A DNA stretch of 64,000 nt from Paraburkholderia acidipaludis NBRC 101816 (GCF_000684975.1 NZ_BAXZ01000020.1:1-64000); one strand, 5' to 3'. Counted from the stretch's first letter, positions 53,442 to 62,922 are shown. Made by a program: numbers and translations. The notes: a model not told the origin generated them from the letters alone.

Positions 53442-54773
53442 ATGACTACCTGCTGGTGCGGAAGCACCCAATTCCTCCCGTTTAGCCCGGAATATGCTGA
53501 ATGCTCCGATTGCGGCACGCTGATCTCTCTCGCGGGAAAATCTGCTGACGAGTTGAGTGTTGACGATGATGAAACTGATTTCTACGGCAAGGCTTATTGG
53601 CTATCTCACCAAAGCGACGATCTCGGATATCCCGACATCCATAAGCGAGCTCGTGTCGATCTAACTGAACGTAATCTTCACTGGCTCAAGACCCTCCTGA
53701 AATACAGGCTCCCCGGCGCGAAGGTAATGGAACTTGGCTGCTCGCACGGTAGCTTCGTCGCTTTGATGCGGCATGCGGGATACGACGCGTCAGGCGTCGA
53801 GATGAGCCCATGGGTCGTCGATTTTGGAAAGCAAACGTTTAACGTGCCTATCTTCGTTGGGCCAATTGAGAATCTCGACATTCCTCACGGAAGTCTTGAC
53901 GTGATCGCACTGATGGATGTCATGGAGCATCTCCCAGACCCGGTCGCCACACTCGCTCACTGCTTGAAGCTACTGAGCCCCAACGGCATGCTACTCATCC
54001 AGACTCCGCAATTCAGGCGCGAGATGACGTACGCAGAGTTGGTTAAAGCGAACGGTGCCTTCCTGGAGCAACTGAAATCAGACGAACATCTCTACTTGTT
54101 CACAAAAGATTCGGCATCGCGCCTGTTTCGGCAAATTGGAGCCGAGTACGTACAGTTTGAGGCGGCAATCTTTAGTCAATACGACATGTTTTTTGCCGTC
54201 AGTCGTGTTCCGTTCGAAACTTACTCACAAGAAGATATCAACGCGGCACTGTGTTCGGTGCCCAATGGACGTATTACCCTGGCGTTGCTTGACCTGCGCG
54301 AACGCGAATTAGCGTCAGAGGCTGACCGCATAGCGCGAGGTGAACAAATCGAAACACTCACCAGAATAACCAAGGAGTCAGAGGCCGACCGCGCCGCCCG
54401 GTGGGAGCAAATCGAAGCACTCACCGAAATGATTAAGGAGTCGGAAGCTGATCGTGTTGTGCGAGGAGAACGGATCGAGAGGCTCACCGGAATGATGAAC
54501 GAGTCGGTGGCCAGCCAGGCTTCGCTCGGGGAACAGGTAAGGCATCTGACTGACGAGCTGCAGAATACGGAATCCGACCGTAAAGAACAGGTCGCGATGC
54601 TGAATAACAAACTAGAAAAGATTAACGCTGAACGAGCCGCCAGCGAGGAGCAGGTTTCCCTCGTGCGAAAGGAGCTGCGAGTTTTGTTCGGTCACCGACT
54701 ATTCCGCCTAATAGCCAAGCTCGCAGGTTGGCGCGAAGCAAAAAAGCTGGAAGATAAAATCAATCAACCATGA
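53442..54773 (+). CDS. SAM-dependent methyltransferase with C-terminal 21-residue-repeat coiled coil
   Basis: A 443-residue protein. Four N-terminal cysteines (CWC...CSDC) look like a zinc knuckle. A class I methyltransferase follows, with VMELGCSHGSFVALMRHAGY at about 96-115 and LMDVMEHLPDPVATLAH. From about residue 292 to 417 six units of exactly 21 residues (three heptads each) form a predicted coiled coil; the first three are nearly identical (SEADR-x-x-R-x-E-x-IE-x-LT). The architecture recalls WbdD of E. coli O9a, where a terminator methyltransferase is followed by a coiled-coil chain-length ruler, although no kinase domain is visible. The ATG at 53442 follows AAGGGGATAACT. It overlaps the next gene by four bases. 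Confidence 0.83.
   Translation: MTTCWCGSTQFLPFSPEYAECSDCGTLISLAGKSADELSVDDDETDFYGKAYWLSHQSDDLGYPDIHKRARVDLTERNLHWLKTLLKYRLPGAKVMELGCSHGSFVALMRHAGYDASGVEMSPWVVDFGKQTFNVPIFVGPIENLDIPHGSLDVIALMDVMEHLPDPVATLAHCLKLLSPNGMLLIQTPQFRREMTYAELVKANGAFLEQLKSDEHLYLFTKDSASRLFRQIGAEYVQFEAAIFSQYDMFFAVSRVPFETYSQEDINAALCSVPNGRITLALLDLRERELASEADRIARGEQIETLTRITKESEADRAARWEQIEALTEMIKESEADRVVRGERIERLTGMMNESVASQASLGEQVRHLTDELQNTESDRKEQVAMLNNKLEKINAERAASEEQVSLVRKELRVLFGHRLFRLIAKLAGWREAKKLEDKINQP
54315..54692 (+). repeat. 63-bp in-frame repeat array encoding the coiled coil
   Basis: Six consecutive 63-base units start at 54315, 54378, 54441, 54504, 54567 and 54630. The first three encode closely similar 21-residue units beginning Ser-Glu-Ala-Asp-Arg, and the last three are diverged. 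Gain or loss of whole units would keep the frame and change the coil length. Confidence 0.85.
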
Positions 54774-56419
54774 ATATGACTCCTTCCAAGGTTGCGGTAG
54801 ACCTCACCCCCGTTCTCCCTGGTGGCGAGAACGGGGGGGCGAAAATTTTTGTGCTGACGCTGCTGCGCCAACTGGCGGCCATGGCACCTGCTACGCAGTT
54901 CATTTTGCTGACTCGCGCCGAATCACACGAAGAACTTTCGGCACTCGACCGATCCAACGTACAACGCAAGCTGGTCTTGGGAGCCCCACAGGCAAGAGCA
55001 GTCCAGCCGCTGCTGAAGCGACTCGCGGCCCGTATCAGCCCTCACATAGGCGGCAGGCAACGCCGGTTGCTGAGTCGGGTGGGCTACCTGCTAAATCGGA
55101 CCCTGAAGCGCCGGAGTGCCGGGACACTGCTACGGGATCTCGAGGTCGATTTGCTCTTCTGCCCGTTTACCGCGCCAACCTACTACGAGCCGGGCATTCC
55201 GACCGTTTGCACAATCTACGATCTGCAATACAAAACTTATCCAGAGTTTTTTGCCCCAGAGGACGTGGCACATCGTGCACAGACCTTCATCGACGCTTCG
55301 CGACGGGCAACTGCGCTTGCGGCTATTTCGGACTATTCACGTCAGTCCGCGATCCTCCACGGCCAACTTGATCCCTCGCATATTCGAACGATTCATCTGC
55401 GAATGGCGCGTCGGATCGCCCCGCAGGATGGACAAAACACCCAAGTGCTGGAAAGGCTGGGGCTCGTGCATCGAGCCTATTTGATCTATCCGGCGAATTT
55501 CTGGAAACACAAGAATCACGAGATGCTGCTCGCAGCATTCGGTATGGCTTGCGCCGACGCTCGGTTTCCCGGCAATATCAAACTCGTTTGCACTGGCGCT
55601 CCGGGGCCGCGTCAGGAATGGCTAAAAAATGCAGCAGACGGCATGAATCTCGGTGACCGCATCATCTTTCCCGGATATCTGCCTAACGAAGAACTGGCGG
55701 CCCTGATCTCGAACTGCGGCGGCGTCGTCTTTCCGTCCCTGTACGAAGGCTTTGGTTTGCCGGTTCTCGAGGCGATGGCAGCCAACGTCCCAGTGGCATG
55801 CAGCAACACCACTTCGTTGCCAGAGGTCGCAGCAGATGCTGCCATCATGTTTGACCCGCGTGTGCCGAGCCAGATTGCTGAAGCCATGATTACCCTGGTT
55901 GGCGACGAAGCCCTCCGAGCACGTTTGGTCAAGGCCGGACAAGCCCGAATCGATGAATTTTCTGACTCGGAACGCATGGCGAACGAGTATTGGGATCTTT
56001 TCAAATATGCTCTAGCCGATGTCAAAAAGGTCAATTTGCTAAGCGGTGTCCATGCCGATGGTTGGGTTGGCGAGAACCTCAAGATTCAAACTGCGCCGCT
56101 TCACAACGCACAGAGCGTAGAGATTCAGATCACTTCACCCGAATGGGCTCCGCAAAGCGCGCTGACTATACAAACCTTCCGGGCAGGTAAATCGAACGGC
56201 ACGCCGCTGAAGGTGAAGCGTGGATCGCAGGTAGTCTTGTCGGTCCCAATAGATCAGTCGGGCGATTATTTCGAACTACGCCTCTCCCCTACCTTTGTTC
56301 CTGCCAGTTGCGGGTTCGGCGACGACCGCCGTGAGCTCTCGGCAATGCTGCAACGCTGTAGCATCCTGGCTGGCGATTCGTCACGCATAGATTTGTTTCC
56401 GGAAGAGGCTCCCGTATGA
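54770..56419 (+). CDS. Family 4 glycosyltransferase with C-terminal beta-rich extension
   Basis: A 549-residue protein. Residues about 5-420 are a GT-B enzyme: the N-terminal KVAVDLTPVLPGGENGGAKI, then YLIYPANFWKHKNHEMLLAA and the E-x7-E motif LYEGFGLPVLEAMAANVPVA. Residues about 430-549 are an additional segment rich in strands, including SVEIQITSPEWAPQSALTIQ, that is not part of usual GT4 enzymes and may bind glycan or a partner. The start overlaps the methyltransferase stop (ATGA), and the stop overlaps the next GT start, so these are one translational unit. Donor is likely GDP-linked by context. Confidence 0.85.
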   Translation: MNMTPSKVAVDLTPVLPGGENGGAKIFVLTLLRQLAAMAPATQFILLTRAESHEELSALDRSNVQRKLVLGAPQARAVQPLLKRLAARISPHIGGRQRRLLSRVGYLLNRTLKRRSAGTLLRDLEVDLLFCPFTAPTYYEPGIPTVCTIYDLQYKTYPEFFAPEDVAHRAQTFIDASRRATALAAISDYSRQSAILHGQLDPSHIRTIHLRMARRIAPQDGQNTQVLERLGLVHRAYLIYPANFWKHKNHEMLLAAFGMACADARFPGNIKLVCTGAPGPRQEWLKNAADGMNLGDRIIFPGYLPNEELAALISNCGGVVFPSLYEGFGLPVLEAMAANVPVACSNTTSLPEVAADAAIMFDPRVPSQIAEAMITLVGDEALRARLVKAGQARIDEFSDSERMANEYWDLFKYALADVKKVNLLSGVHADGWVGENLKIQTAPLHNAQSVEIQITSPEWAPQSALTIQTFRAGKSNGTPLKVKRGSQVVLSVPIDQSGDYFELRLSPTFVPASCGFGDDRRELSAMLQRCSILAGDSSRIDLFPEEAPV

Positions 56420-57267
56420 AGATTAGCATTGTCACCCCGTCTTACAACCAGGGACAATTTATTGAGCGTACGCTGCAGAGTGTTGCGTTTCAGGACGGTG
56501 CCGAGATCGAGCACGTTGTATTCGACGGAGGTAGCTCCGACAATACCGTCGATGTTCTCAAGGCCTTCGCACCTGCGGTCCGGTGGGTGTCGAAGAAAGA
56601 CAAGGGACAAACGGATGCCGTCAATCAAGGCATTCGAGCGACCGACGGCGAAATTATCGGCTGGTTGAATTCCGACGATGTCTACTATCCCGGCGCGATC
56701 GCTCGAGTGGTGGCTTTTTTTCAGGAAAATCCCGAAATTGACGTAGTCTACGGACTTGCCGATCACATTGATATTGACGATAACGCTTTCGAGGACTATC
56801 CAACGGAGCCTTGGAATCTCGAGCGACTCAAGGAAACTTGCTTCATCTGCCAGCCCGCACTCTTTTTCCGGCGGCGCGTCGTCGATCAATACGGATTGCT
56901 CGACGAGTCGTTGCACTATTGCATGGACTATGAATACTGGTTGCGACTTGGCAAAGCAGGGGTTCGGTTCGCATTACTCGATAAGAAGCTCGCTGGATCA
57001 CGGCTCTACGCGGACAATAAAACGCTCGGTGCCAGAGTGAAAGTGCATGCCGAAATTAACGATATGTTCAGAAAGCTATTCGGCATGGTCCCTGATCGCT
57101 GGCTTTTCAATTACGCCCATGCGGTGGTCGAGCAGCGATATACGAGAAGCAACTCGAATGCATTTGCTCTCCGGGTCGGCATGACTTCGGTCTCGGCCTC
57201 ATTGAAATGGAATCACCGTGTCTCCGGAGAAATGGCGAAATCAATTTATTCGTGGATTCGAAAATGA
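56416..57267 (+). CDS. Family 2 glycosyltransferase
   Basis: A 283-residue GT-A enzyme. MKISIVTPSYNQGQFIERTL is the canonical start, VFDGGSSDNTVDVLKAF the nucleotide-binding loop, and IIGWLNSDDVYYPGAI the metal-binding DD pair. YCMDYEYWLRLGKAG carries the putative catalytic acidic residues. Such enzymes are often adapter or repeat-unit transferases in ABC-dependent O-antigen loci. It starts with a four-base overlap with the preceding gene and is the last clear member of that unit. Confidence 0.88.
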   Translation: MKISIVTPSYNQGQFIERTLQSVAFQDGAEIEHVVFDGGSSDNTVDVLKAFAPAVRWVSKKDKGQTDAVNQGIRATDGEIIGWLNSDDVYYPGAIARVVAFFQENPEIDVVYGLADHIDIDDNAFEDYPTEPWNLERLKETCFICQPALFFRRRVVDQYGLLDESLHYCMDYEYWLRLGKAGVRFALLDKKLAGSRLYADNKTLGARVKVHAEINDMFRKLFGMVPDRWLFNYAHAVVEQRYTRSNSNAFALRVGMTSVSASLKWNHRVSGEMAKSIYSWIRK

Positions 57268-57505
57268 GGCTCTTACCTCTACTGGCGTAAACCGAAGGCA
57301 GACGGGCACACAGATTACCTCTACCTGACCGGCACGGCCACGATCAGACCGTATTCATCGGGTACTGCCCGGCTCTCTGCGAATCTTCGTTCACCACGTG
57401 GACCCAGGCGACCCAGGGTTACATCTACGGCATCAGATGCCACTAAGTACCGGGATTGATCTGCGGTATAGTTCCGGCGTCGCCAACACCCAAAGAACTG
57501 TCCCA

Positions 57506-59392
57506 ATGTCCAACGCTTTCTGGGTGGCCGTCGCTGCGATGGCCGTCACGCTGTCTATTTCCACGGTTTTGGGCAGAGCAGTATGCCAGATGGTCCCGGG
57601 ACGCCTTCGTCCGGCCGCCACGCTTTATCTCTCTCCAGCGTTTGGTCTCGCGGTGCTCGTCATTTTCGCGAGCATGACTGGACGTCATCTTCCGCTCGGA
57701 GGAACCCCAGTCCATCTTGTCCTCGCTGCGGTGGTGATTCTGGCGATCATCGCTGAGCGCGACCGTTTCGCAGCGTTTCGGCATATGTTGACGGTGGTGT
57801 GCTTCGGGCTGGTGTGCGGTTCCCCGGTCCTTGGAGGTCTCTTTGTTCACGGTGCCTATTTCGCATACAACGACACCTTCACGTATCTGGCGCAAAGTAT
57901 CTGGCTGCAAACACATCCCTTCAGTCTCCACATCACACCTGATCTCCTAACGCCACTGAGTAGCCAGATCGGTCTATATCAGGCCGCGGGTTTGCGGATG
58001 GGCGCGAGCTATCTGATAGCACTCGTCCAGTCGTTCATGGGCACTCAGTGGCCGTATTCCATCTACCCGGCTGTGATGGTATCTGCGGTTGCGGCATGCT
58101 GTCTGGCGGCCGGCTTTCCACTCTCGAGGTTGACGCAAACCATGTCGCGGCGCGCAACGCTCGCGCTTCTTTCGCTGCCGGCCTTCGGCCTGAATGGACT
58201 GACATTCGGATCGGTCTTCGGCTTCGCACCTCAGACGCTCGGGATCATGTTTGGATCGAGCGTCGCATTCACCATCGGCTATCTGCTTCATTGGATCACG
58301 ATCCGTCAACGTAGCGCGCGAGATATCGCTGTCGCGTCGGTCCCGGGTGCATTGCTCTTTGCGGCCTTGACCTACGCATATTCCGAAATCATACCTTTCG
58401 TAGTACTGGCTGTTCTCGCGAGTGCGCTGTTCGTGATCGCCCGGCACCGCGATCGCGCGGTCTCTATACTGTCCTTCGGAGTGGCATTCGCCGTAGCCGC
58501 TCTGATCCTCCTGAACACGGAGACGCTGCGCGCCATAGCAGCGATCCGGACGCAGGCAAATGTAGTTGTTGGAGGGCCGGTCAACTGGTCCTTGAGCGGC
58601 TTTATTGCCCATGCGCTCGGCGTGCATGGAGGCGCATGGGACGGCTTCACGTGGGCCATGCGGGGAATACCAAAGAGCGGCGCCTACTTTGTCGGCACGG
58701 CCTCCATGCTCGCGATAGTCGCGCTGTTGGCGCTGGCTCGAAGGGCGATCCGGAAGCGTATCGCGGACTATTCGCTGTTGCCGACAGCGGTAATGCTGGC
58801 GTTTCTCGCGGCGGCTCTATTGATTTTCAGGTATGGCGTGCACTCCCCGTTCCCAATCGGGATCGGGCAGAGCTGGAGCCAATTTAAGCTGGCGGAATGG
58901 GCTTCGCCCTTCGTATCCGTGTTTGTCCTTCTCTCTGTCGCGAGGCTGAAGAAGTTCGTCGGCAAATATCTGGCAGCGGGAGTCGTGTGTCTCCTCTGCT
59001 CGCTGATCGCCGTTGAGGCGGTCGCGTGGCCGATTAACCTGCATGGCGTATACGGATATTTCACCTGGTATTACGGCACGCCCCGATCGGTCGGGAAATA
59101 CTTGACGGACTTCCGCGAAACGATTCTGGAGACTTGCAAGCCCGGCACGCCGATATATCTCGATCTGCACGGTGATCATATCAAGGCGCGTGAAACGCTC
59201 GCAATGTACCTGTTTGACCAGCCACTGAAATCAGACTGGCACGACGACGATTATCTGAATTTCTACAACTCGCGCGGTGGCAAAAGTGAACGGATTCAGT
59301 CTGGAGACTGCGTCGTCGCAGCAAAAGACAACGCTGAATATCAGGGTGGCGTGGTCAGCGGTCCGTTTCGAATTGTGCCGGCGCAGAGGTAG
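57506..59392 (+). CDS. Large polytopic membrane protein, possibly GT-C-like
   Basis: A 628-residue protein with about a dozen hydrophobic helices and a soluble C-terminal region of roughly 110 residues. Family was not recognised. An acidic residue in the first large loop (GAYFAYNDTFTYLAQSIWLQ) and the C-terminal soluble tail resemble integral-membrane GT-C glycosyltransferases or ligase/polymerase-type proteins. The ATG at 57506 precedes the first membrane helix; another in-frame ATG at 57437 is possible. It is separated from the glycosyltransferase upstream by 238 bases without a gene. A role in glycan polymerisation or late modification is inferred from context only. Confidence 0.6.
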   Translation: MSNAFWVAVAAMAVTLSISTVLGRAVCQMVPGRLRPAATLYLSPAFGLAVLVIFASMTGRHLPLGGTPVHLVLAAVVILAIIAERDRFAAFRHMLTVVCFGLVCGSPVLGGLFVHGAYFAYNDTFTYLAQSIWLQTHPFSLHITPDLLTPLSSQIGLYQAAGLRMGASYLIALVQSFMGTQWPYSIYPAVMVSAVAACCLAAGFPLSRLTQTMSRRATLALLSLPAFGLNGLTFGSVFGFAPQTLGIMFGSSVAFTIGYLLHWITIRQRSARDIAVASVPGALLFAALTYAYSEIIPFVVLAVLASALFVIARHRDRAVSILSFGVAFAVAALILLNTETLRAIAAIRTQANVVVGGPVNWSLSGFIAHALGVHGGAWDGFTWAMRGIPKSGAYFVGTASMLAIVALLALARRAIRKRIADYSLLPTAVMLAFLAAALLIFRYGVHSPFPIGIGQSWSQFKLAEWASPFVSVFVLLSVARLKKFVGKYLAAGVVCLLCSLIAVEAVAWPINLHGVYGYFTWYYGTPRSVGKYLTDFRETILETCKPGTPIYLDLHGDHIKARETLAMYLFDQPLKSDWHDDDYLNFYNSRGGKSERIQSGDCVVAAKDNAEYQGGVVSGPFRIVPAQR

Positions 59393-59734
59393 CCGTGGTT
59401 GGCCGCAAGTTAGTAGGCCAAGGCGCGCGCGGCGACAATCATTTTGGCCGACGCGCTCCGCAGCTACGTATCGCACGCGTTCTGGTCTTCGCAGTGTGGC
59501 CGTGAAGGCCGCGGCCATATCCTCTGCGCCCGCTGCACAGTGGCTTGCCGCAGGATTCCCATCACCCAGTGAGAGTTTTTAGCTCCGGTCACCCAGTTCG
59601 AAGGCAACATGCCGCGAGCTGGCGACAGTTACATAGTGTTCATGAAAGGCCGCGCGAGGCGCACTCATTTGCGCACTCGCCCCGGAAAGTCGGTGTTGGA
59701 ATTCTCGTCTTACTTCCGCGGCCCGCCTATAGTG
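59393..59734. other. Convergent gap without a recognised gene
   Basis: About 340 bases between the membrane-protein gene and the convergent FAD oxidoreductase gene. No protein was recognised. TCACCCAG occurs twice (near 59559-59578 and 59589-59598), and GTGGCCGTGAAGGCCGCGGC near 59500 can fold, but no clear terminator with a T-run is visible. Confidence 0.45.
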
Positions 59735-61060
59735 TCAGTCAATCTTAAGCGCCCTATCCACCACGCCAGCCACATCGATACCCTCGCGAATCGCATAGTT
59801 GGTGCCACGATCTTCGGGATAAATATGGGCCATCGTGGAGATCAATGCGTTTTTAAAAGGCGTCTCGCGACCCGGCACGTATTTCGAATAATTTCGCTCA
59901 GTAACCGGTTGCGCGTAATCGGCCCGCCACAAACGAAATTCTTTGATCCACGATCGTTGCATTTCGGGGAACATCCGTTTCAGATGCTCAAGCGCATACC
60001 CGAGGTATTGTTCATCACCATATTTCCAGACAGGATCATCCGTCGCAATATAACGAGACAGAAAGACAATATGGTTTCCTCCGTAATTGGCCGGCGGATC
60101 GAAGTTGGTGTGCTCGATCACGCCTACAAACGGAAAACCTGGATCGTTCACATTGAGCCAATATGTATCAGACAAACTGCGATCCATCTCCAGCACCAAA
60201 CACATGTTGCCGAGGTAGTTTACGCGTCGCAGCGAGTCGATCCATTTCGAATCCGTCGCTCCCTCCAACAGGTCAGCGATCGCCGGAAACGCTGGCGTAA
60301 ACAAATATTGCCGGCCCTTCACCTCGTCTTTTCCGACCGTCAGTGACTCGATCTTCCCGTCAGCGGCTTCGACGGTCGTCGCACGCACGTTGTATCGAAC
60401 CTCGCCACCTAGCTTGACGATCTCGTCGGCCATTGCCTGAGCAAGCCGACCAAATCCACCACGGAAATAGGCGAGTTGTTCACCGCCTTTCTTGTCCCGA
60501 GTACTGCCTCGCAACACCAGCTTCTTCCAAAACCAGACCGCGTTGACTGCATCGGCAAACACCGAGAATTTCGCGTCGATCAGCGGCTGCCAGACCACCC
60601 GGTAGACGGTCTTGCCGCAAAGCGGCTCAAGCCATTCGCGAATTGTCAGGTGCTCGATCTGACGCCAGTCCTTGATCTTCCGCACCTTGAAGACAAGCAA
60701 TCCAAGCCGGATCCGGTCGACGATCGACAACGGAGAGAATCGCAGCAAATCGAGCGGGGTAGACAGCCGCCACATCTTCCCGTTGAAGTACATGCCTGTC
60801 CTTGAAGGAAGCGTCACGATCTCCTTCTCAAGGCCCAGTTCCTTCACGAGCTTCGGCACATACTCATCGTTGTTGAACCAGTGGTGATAGAACTTCTCGA
60901 TCGTCACACCGTCGCGAAACTCGAACGTACCAGCCAGTCCTCCCGGATTGGAGTCGCTTTCGACGATCAACACCTTGCGGCCAGCACGGCTTAGCGAGAG
61001 ACCTGCAGTCAGGCCAGTGAATCCGGCGCCTACGATAACTACGTCGTATGTTTGATTCAT
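59735..61060 (-). CDS. NAD(P)/FAD-dependent oxidoreductase (amine oxidase/protoporphyrinogen oxidase-like)
   Basis: A 441-residue flavoprotein. YDVVIVGAGFTGLTAGLSLS with GAGFTG at residues 11-16 is the dinucleotide-binding fold, followed by VLIVESDSNPGGLAGTFEF, the second FAD motif. The rest resembles the family of FAD proteins found beside GtrB-like transferases and nucleotide-sugar genes in polysaccharide clusters. It is related in fold to UDP-galactopyranose mutase but lacks its obvious substrate motif. A redox or mutase role on a lipid- or nucleotide-linked sugar is possible. The ATG at 61060 is chosen because the N-terminus then begins directly at the Rossmann strand. Confidence 0.8.
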   Translation of the reverse strand: MNQTYDVVIVGAGFTGLTAGLSLSRAGRKVLIVESDSNPGGLAGTFEFRDGVTIEKFYHHWFNNDEYVPKLVKELGLEKEIVTLPSRTGMYFNGKMWRLSTPLDLLRFSPLSIVDRIRLGLLVFKVRKIKDWRQIEHLTIREWLEPLCGKTVYRVVWQPLIDAKFSVFADAVNAVWFWKKLVLRGSTRDKKGGEQLAYFRGGFGRLAQAMADEIVKLGGEVRYNVRATTVEAADGKIESLTVGKDEVKGRQYLFTPAFPAIADLLEGATDSKWIDSLRRVNYLGNMCLVLEMDRSLSDTYWLNVNDPGFPFVGVIEHTNFDPPANYGGNHIVFLSRYIATDDPVWKYGDEQYLGYALEHLKRMFPEMQRSWIKEFRLWRADYAQPVTERNYSKYVPGRETPFKNALISTMAHIYPEDRGTNYAIREGIDVAGVVDRALKID

Positions 61061-61086
61061 CAGATATGAGCAATCTTCATGTGCAA

Positions 61087-62133
61087 TTAGTTCAACTCGC
61101 TGCGTACGCGCGAGGCAAACAGCTTCGGATTGAGCAGGATCGCAATACCCCCTGCGATCGTGGTCGGTAACCACAGCGACAGGTGCGAAAGTACAGCGAA
61201 ACTGGCGGCCTGCGCGTCGCTGCCGCCAAGTGCACGCACCGCTGCAAATGCAGCTAGATGGAATGGGCCGACGTACCCCGGCGATGACGGGACCAACGTC
61301 GATAGAGTTGCGATAGCCATGACCATCAGAGCCGACGCATAACCAGCGGGCAAATCGAGTCCCTGAAACATCATCCAGAACAGGCCTGCTTCGCCCGCCC
61401 ACACGATCGCGGACAATAACAGTACGCGCGCCAGCGTTCGTGCGTTACCCATCGTACTGAGTTGCTCGATCAGCGACGCCATGAGGCGAACGATCTTCGC
61501 AGCGGCGGCGACTCCATCCAGGCGACGAGCAAGCCATTCGAGCAGAGTGATCAAAGGTCGTCCAAGCACGATAATCACGGCAAGCGCTGCGCCTCCCACA
61601 ACGGCAATGCCCAGGACTGTTTTACCGATCCATTCGGGGAGCGGCATCGGGGAAATCAGCAAACCAATTCCCAGGGACAACAGCAATGTCATCAGGTCGA
61701 TCAACCGCTCGAAGAGCAAACTTGCTGTCGCGGTAACGCGGCTCACCCCAATGGCCGATGGAAACACGAGTGCACGAACAAGATCGCCCGCGCGCAACGG
61801 CAAGACGTTATTCAGCGTGATCGATCCCAGAAATGGAGCAATGCATCGACCGGTCCGAACCGACGCACCAGCTGCGCGCAGCATTACTGCCCACCGCTCA
61901 ATACGTGCCGAATAGTCGATCGCGAGCGATACCAATCCGATCGCAAGAAAATGCCACCGAAACTCGACGAGCGCGAGCTTCAGCGCATCAAAATCTACCC
62001 GCCGGAACACGAGCACCAGGCAGGCGAGAGATATAACGATGCCAATAACCGGCCTGATCCAGGTCTTCCATCGCGCTGATCGCGATCCATCTGCAGCCAA
62101 GCGCCCGGTGCCCACGTCGTCGTCACGCATCAT
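61087..62133 (-). CDS. Flippase-like membrane protein (UPF0104/LPG synthase TM-domain family)
   Basis: A 348-residue protein with about eight membrane helices. The family signature FLGSITLNNVLPLRAGDLVR is near the middle of the first half, and STLVPSSPGYVGPFHLAAFA is the conserved C-terminal motif of YbhN/AglD-type proteins. Members are thought to flip or handle polyprenyl-linked or lipid substrates. The ATG at 62133 overlaps the rfbF stop by four bases; alternatives at 62142 and 62172 exist. It probably serves the CDP-sugar/GtrB-like branch encoded upstream in the operon. Confidence 0.82.
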   Translation of the reverse strand: MMRDDDVGTGRLAADGSRSARWKTWIRPVIGIVISLACLVLVFRRVDFDALKLALVEFRWHFLAIGLVSLAIDYSARIERWAVMLRAAGASVRTGRCIAPFLGSITLNNVLPLRAGDLVRALVFPSAIGVSRVTATASLLFERLIDLMTLLLSLGIGLLISPMPLPEWIGKTVLGIAVVGGAALAVIIVLGRPLITLLEWLARRLDGVAAAAKIVRLMASLIEQLSTMGNARTLARVLLLSAIVWAGEAGLFWMMFQGLDLPAGYASALMVMAIATLSTLVPSSPGYVGPFHLAAFAAVRALGGSDAQAASFAVLSHLSLWLPTTIAGGIAILLNPKLFASRVRSELN

Positions 62134-62906
62134 CGGTTCCATACCGCCCAGGGTGCCTTGCCGCGATCCCACATTTGCTCGAGGTGCCGCTTGTCACGCA
62201 ACGTGTCACAGGGTTGCCAGAATCCGGCATGCGTAAATGCGGCGAGCTGATTATCCTTCGCCAGATTTTTGAGCGGATCTTGCTCCCACGACGTAGCATC
62301 GTCCAACACGTAGTCGATTGCGCGGGGTTCTACGACAAAGAAACCGCCGTTGATCCAGCCGATTTCATCACTCGGCTTTTCCTCAAAGCTCGACACGATG
62401 CCGTCTCGCGCGAGATTTAGCACGCCGAAGCGGCCCGGAGGCTGTACTGCCGCGACGGTCACCAGTCGGCCATGAGAGCGGTGATAAGCGAGTTCGGCAG
62501 TGATATCGATGTCGGAAAGGCCATCTCCGTACGTCAGACAGAACGCTTCGTCCTGGAGATAGGGAGCCACTCGCTTAAGTCGTCCACCGGTCATCGTCTC
62601 CGCACCGGTATCGACGAGCGTGACTTTCCAGTCTTCCGATTGCGAATTGAGAACCTGGTGCTCACCCGTACGCAGGTCTATCGAAAGATCCGCTGTATGC
62701 CTGTAGTAGTTGAAGAAAAATTCTTTGATTACGTACCCCTTGTAACCAAGGCAAATCACGAAATCCTTGATCCCGTGGTGTGCATACGTCTTCATGATGT
62801 GCCATAGCAGTGGACGTCCGCCAACCTCAACCATAGGTTTCGGCTTGTTGTCCGACTCTTCGGCAATACGTGTACCGAGCCCGCCGGCAAGAATCACTGC
62901 TTTCAT
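62130..62906 (-). CDS. rfbF: Glucose-1-phosphate cytidylyltransferase
   Basis: A 258-residue nucleotidyltransferase. MKAVILAGGLGTRIAEESDN followed by KPKPMVEVGGRPLLWHIMKT is the nucleotide- and sugar-phosphate-binding signature of RfbF. TYGDGLSDIDI and IGWINGGFFVVEPRAIDYVL are typical as well. It makes CDP-glucose from CTP and glucose-1-phosphate, the entry to CDP-3,6-dideoxyhexoses (paratose, abequose, tyvelose) or related sugars. The CDP-glucose 4,6-dehydratase partner is not seen inside the window and may lie beyond the right edge. Confidence 0.94.
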   Translation of the reverse strand: MKAVILAGGLGTRIAEESDNKPKPMVEVGGRPLLWHIMKTYAHHGIKDFVICLGYKGYVIKEFFFNYYRHTADLSIDLRTGEHQVLNSQSEDWKVTLVDTGAETMTGGRLKRVAPYLQDEAFCLTYGDGLSDIDITAELAYHRSHGRLVTVAAVQPPGRFGVLNLARDGIVSSFEEKPSDEIGWINGGFFVVEPRAIDYVLDDATSWEQDPLKNLAKDNQLAAFTHAGFWQPCDTLRDKRHLEQMWDRGKAPWAVWNR

Positions 62907-62922
62907 CGAATCCCCAGAATTT

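Noticed and set aside
53442..54773. Full WbdD orthologue (kinase plus methyltransferase)
   Set aside because: No protein-kinase-like domain is present between the methyltransferase and the coiled coil, so only an architectural analogy is claimed.
59609..60346. 245-codon plus-strand frame antisense to the FAD oxidoreductase
   Set aside because: The opposite strand encodes an unmistakable flavoprotein; this frame has no motif.
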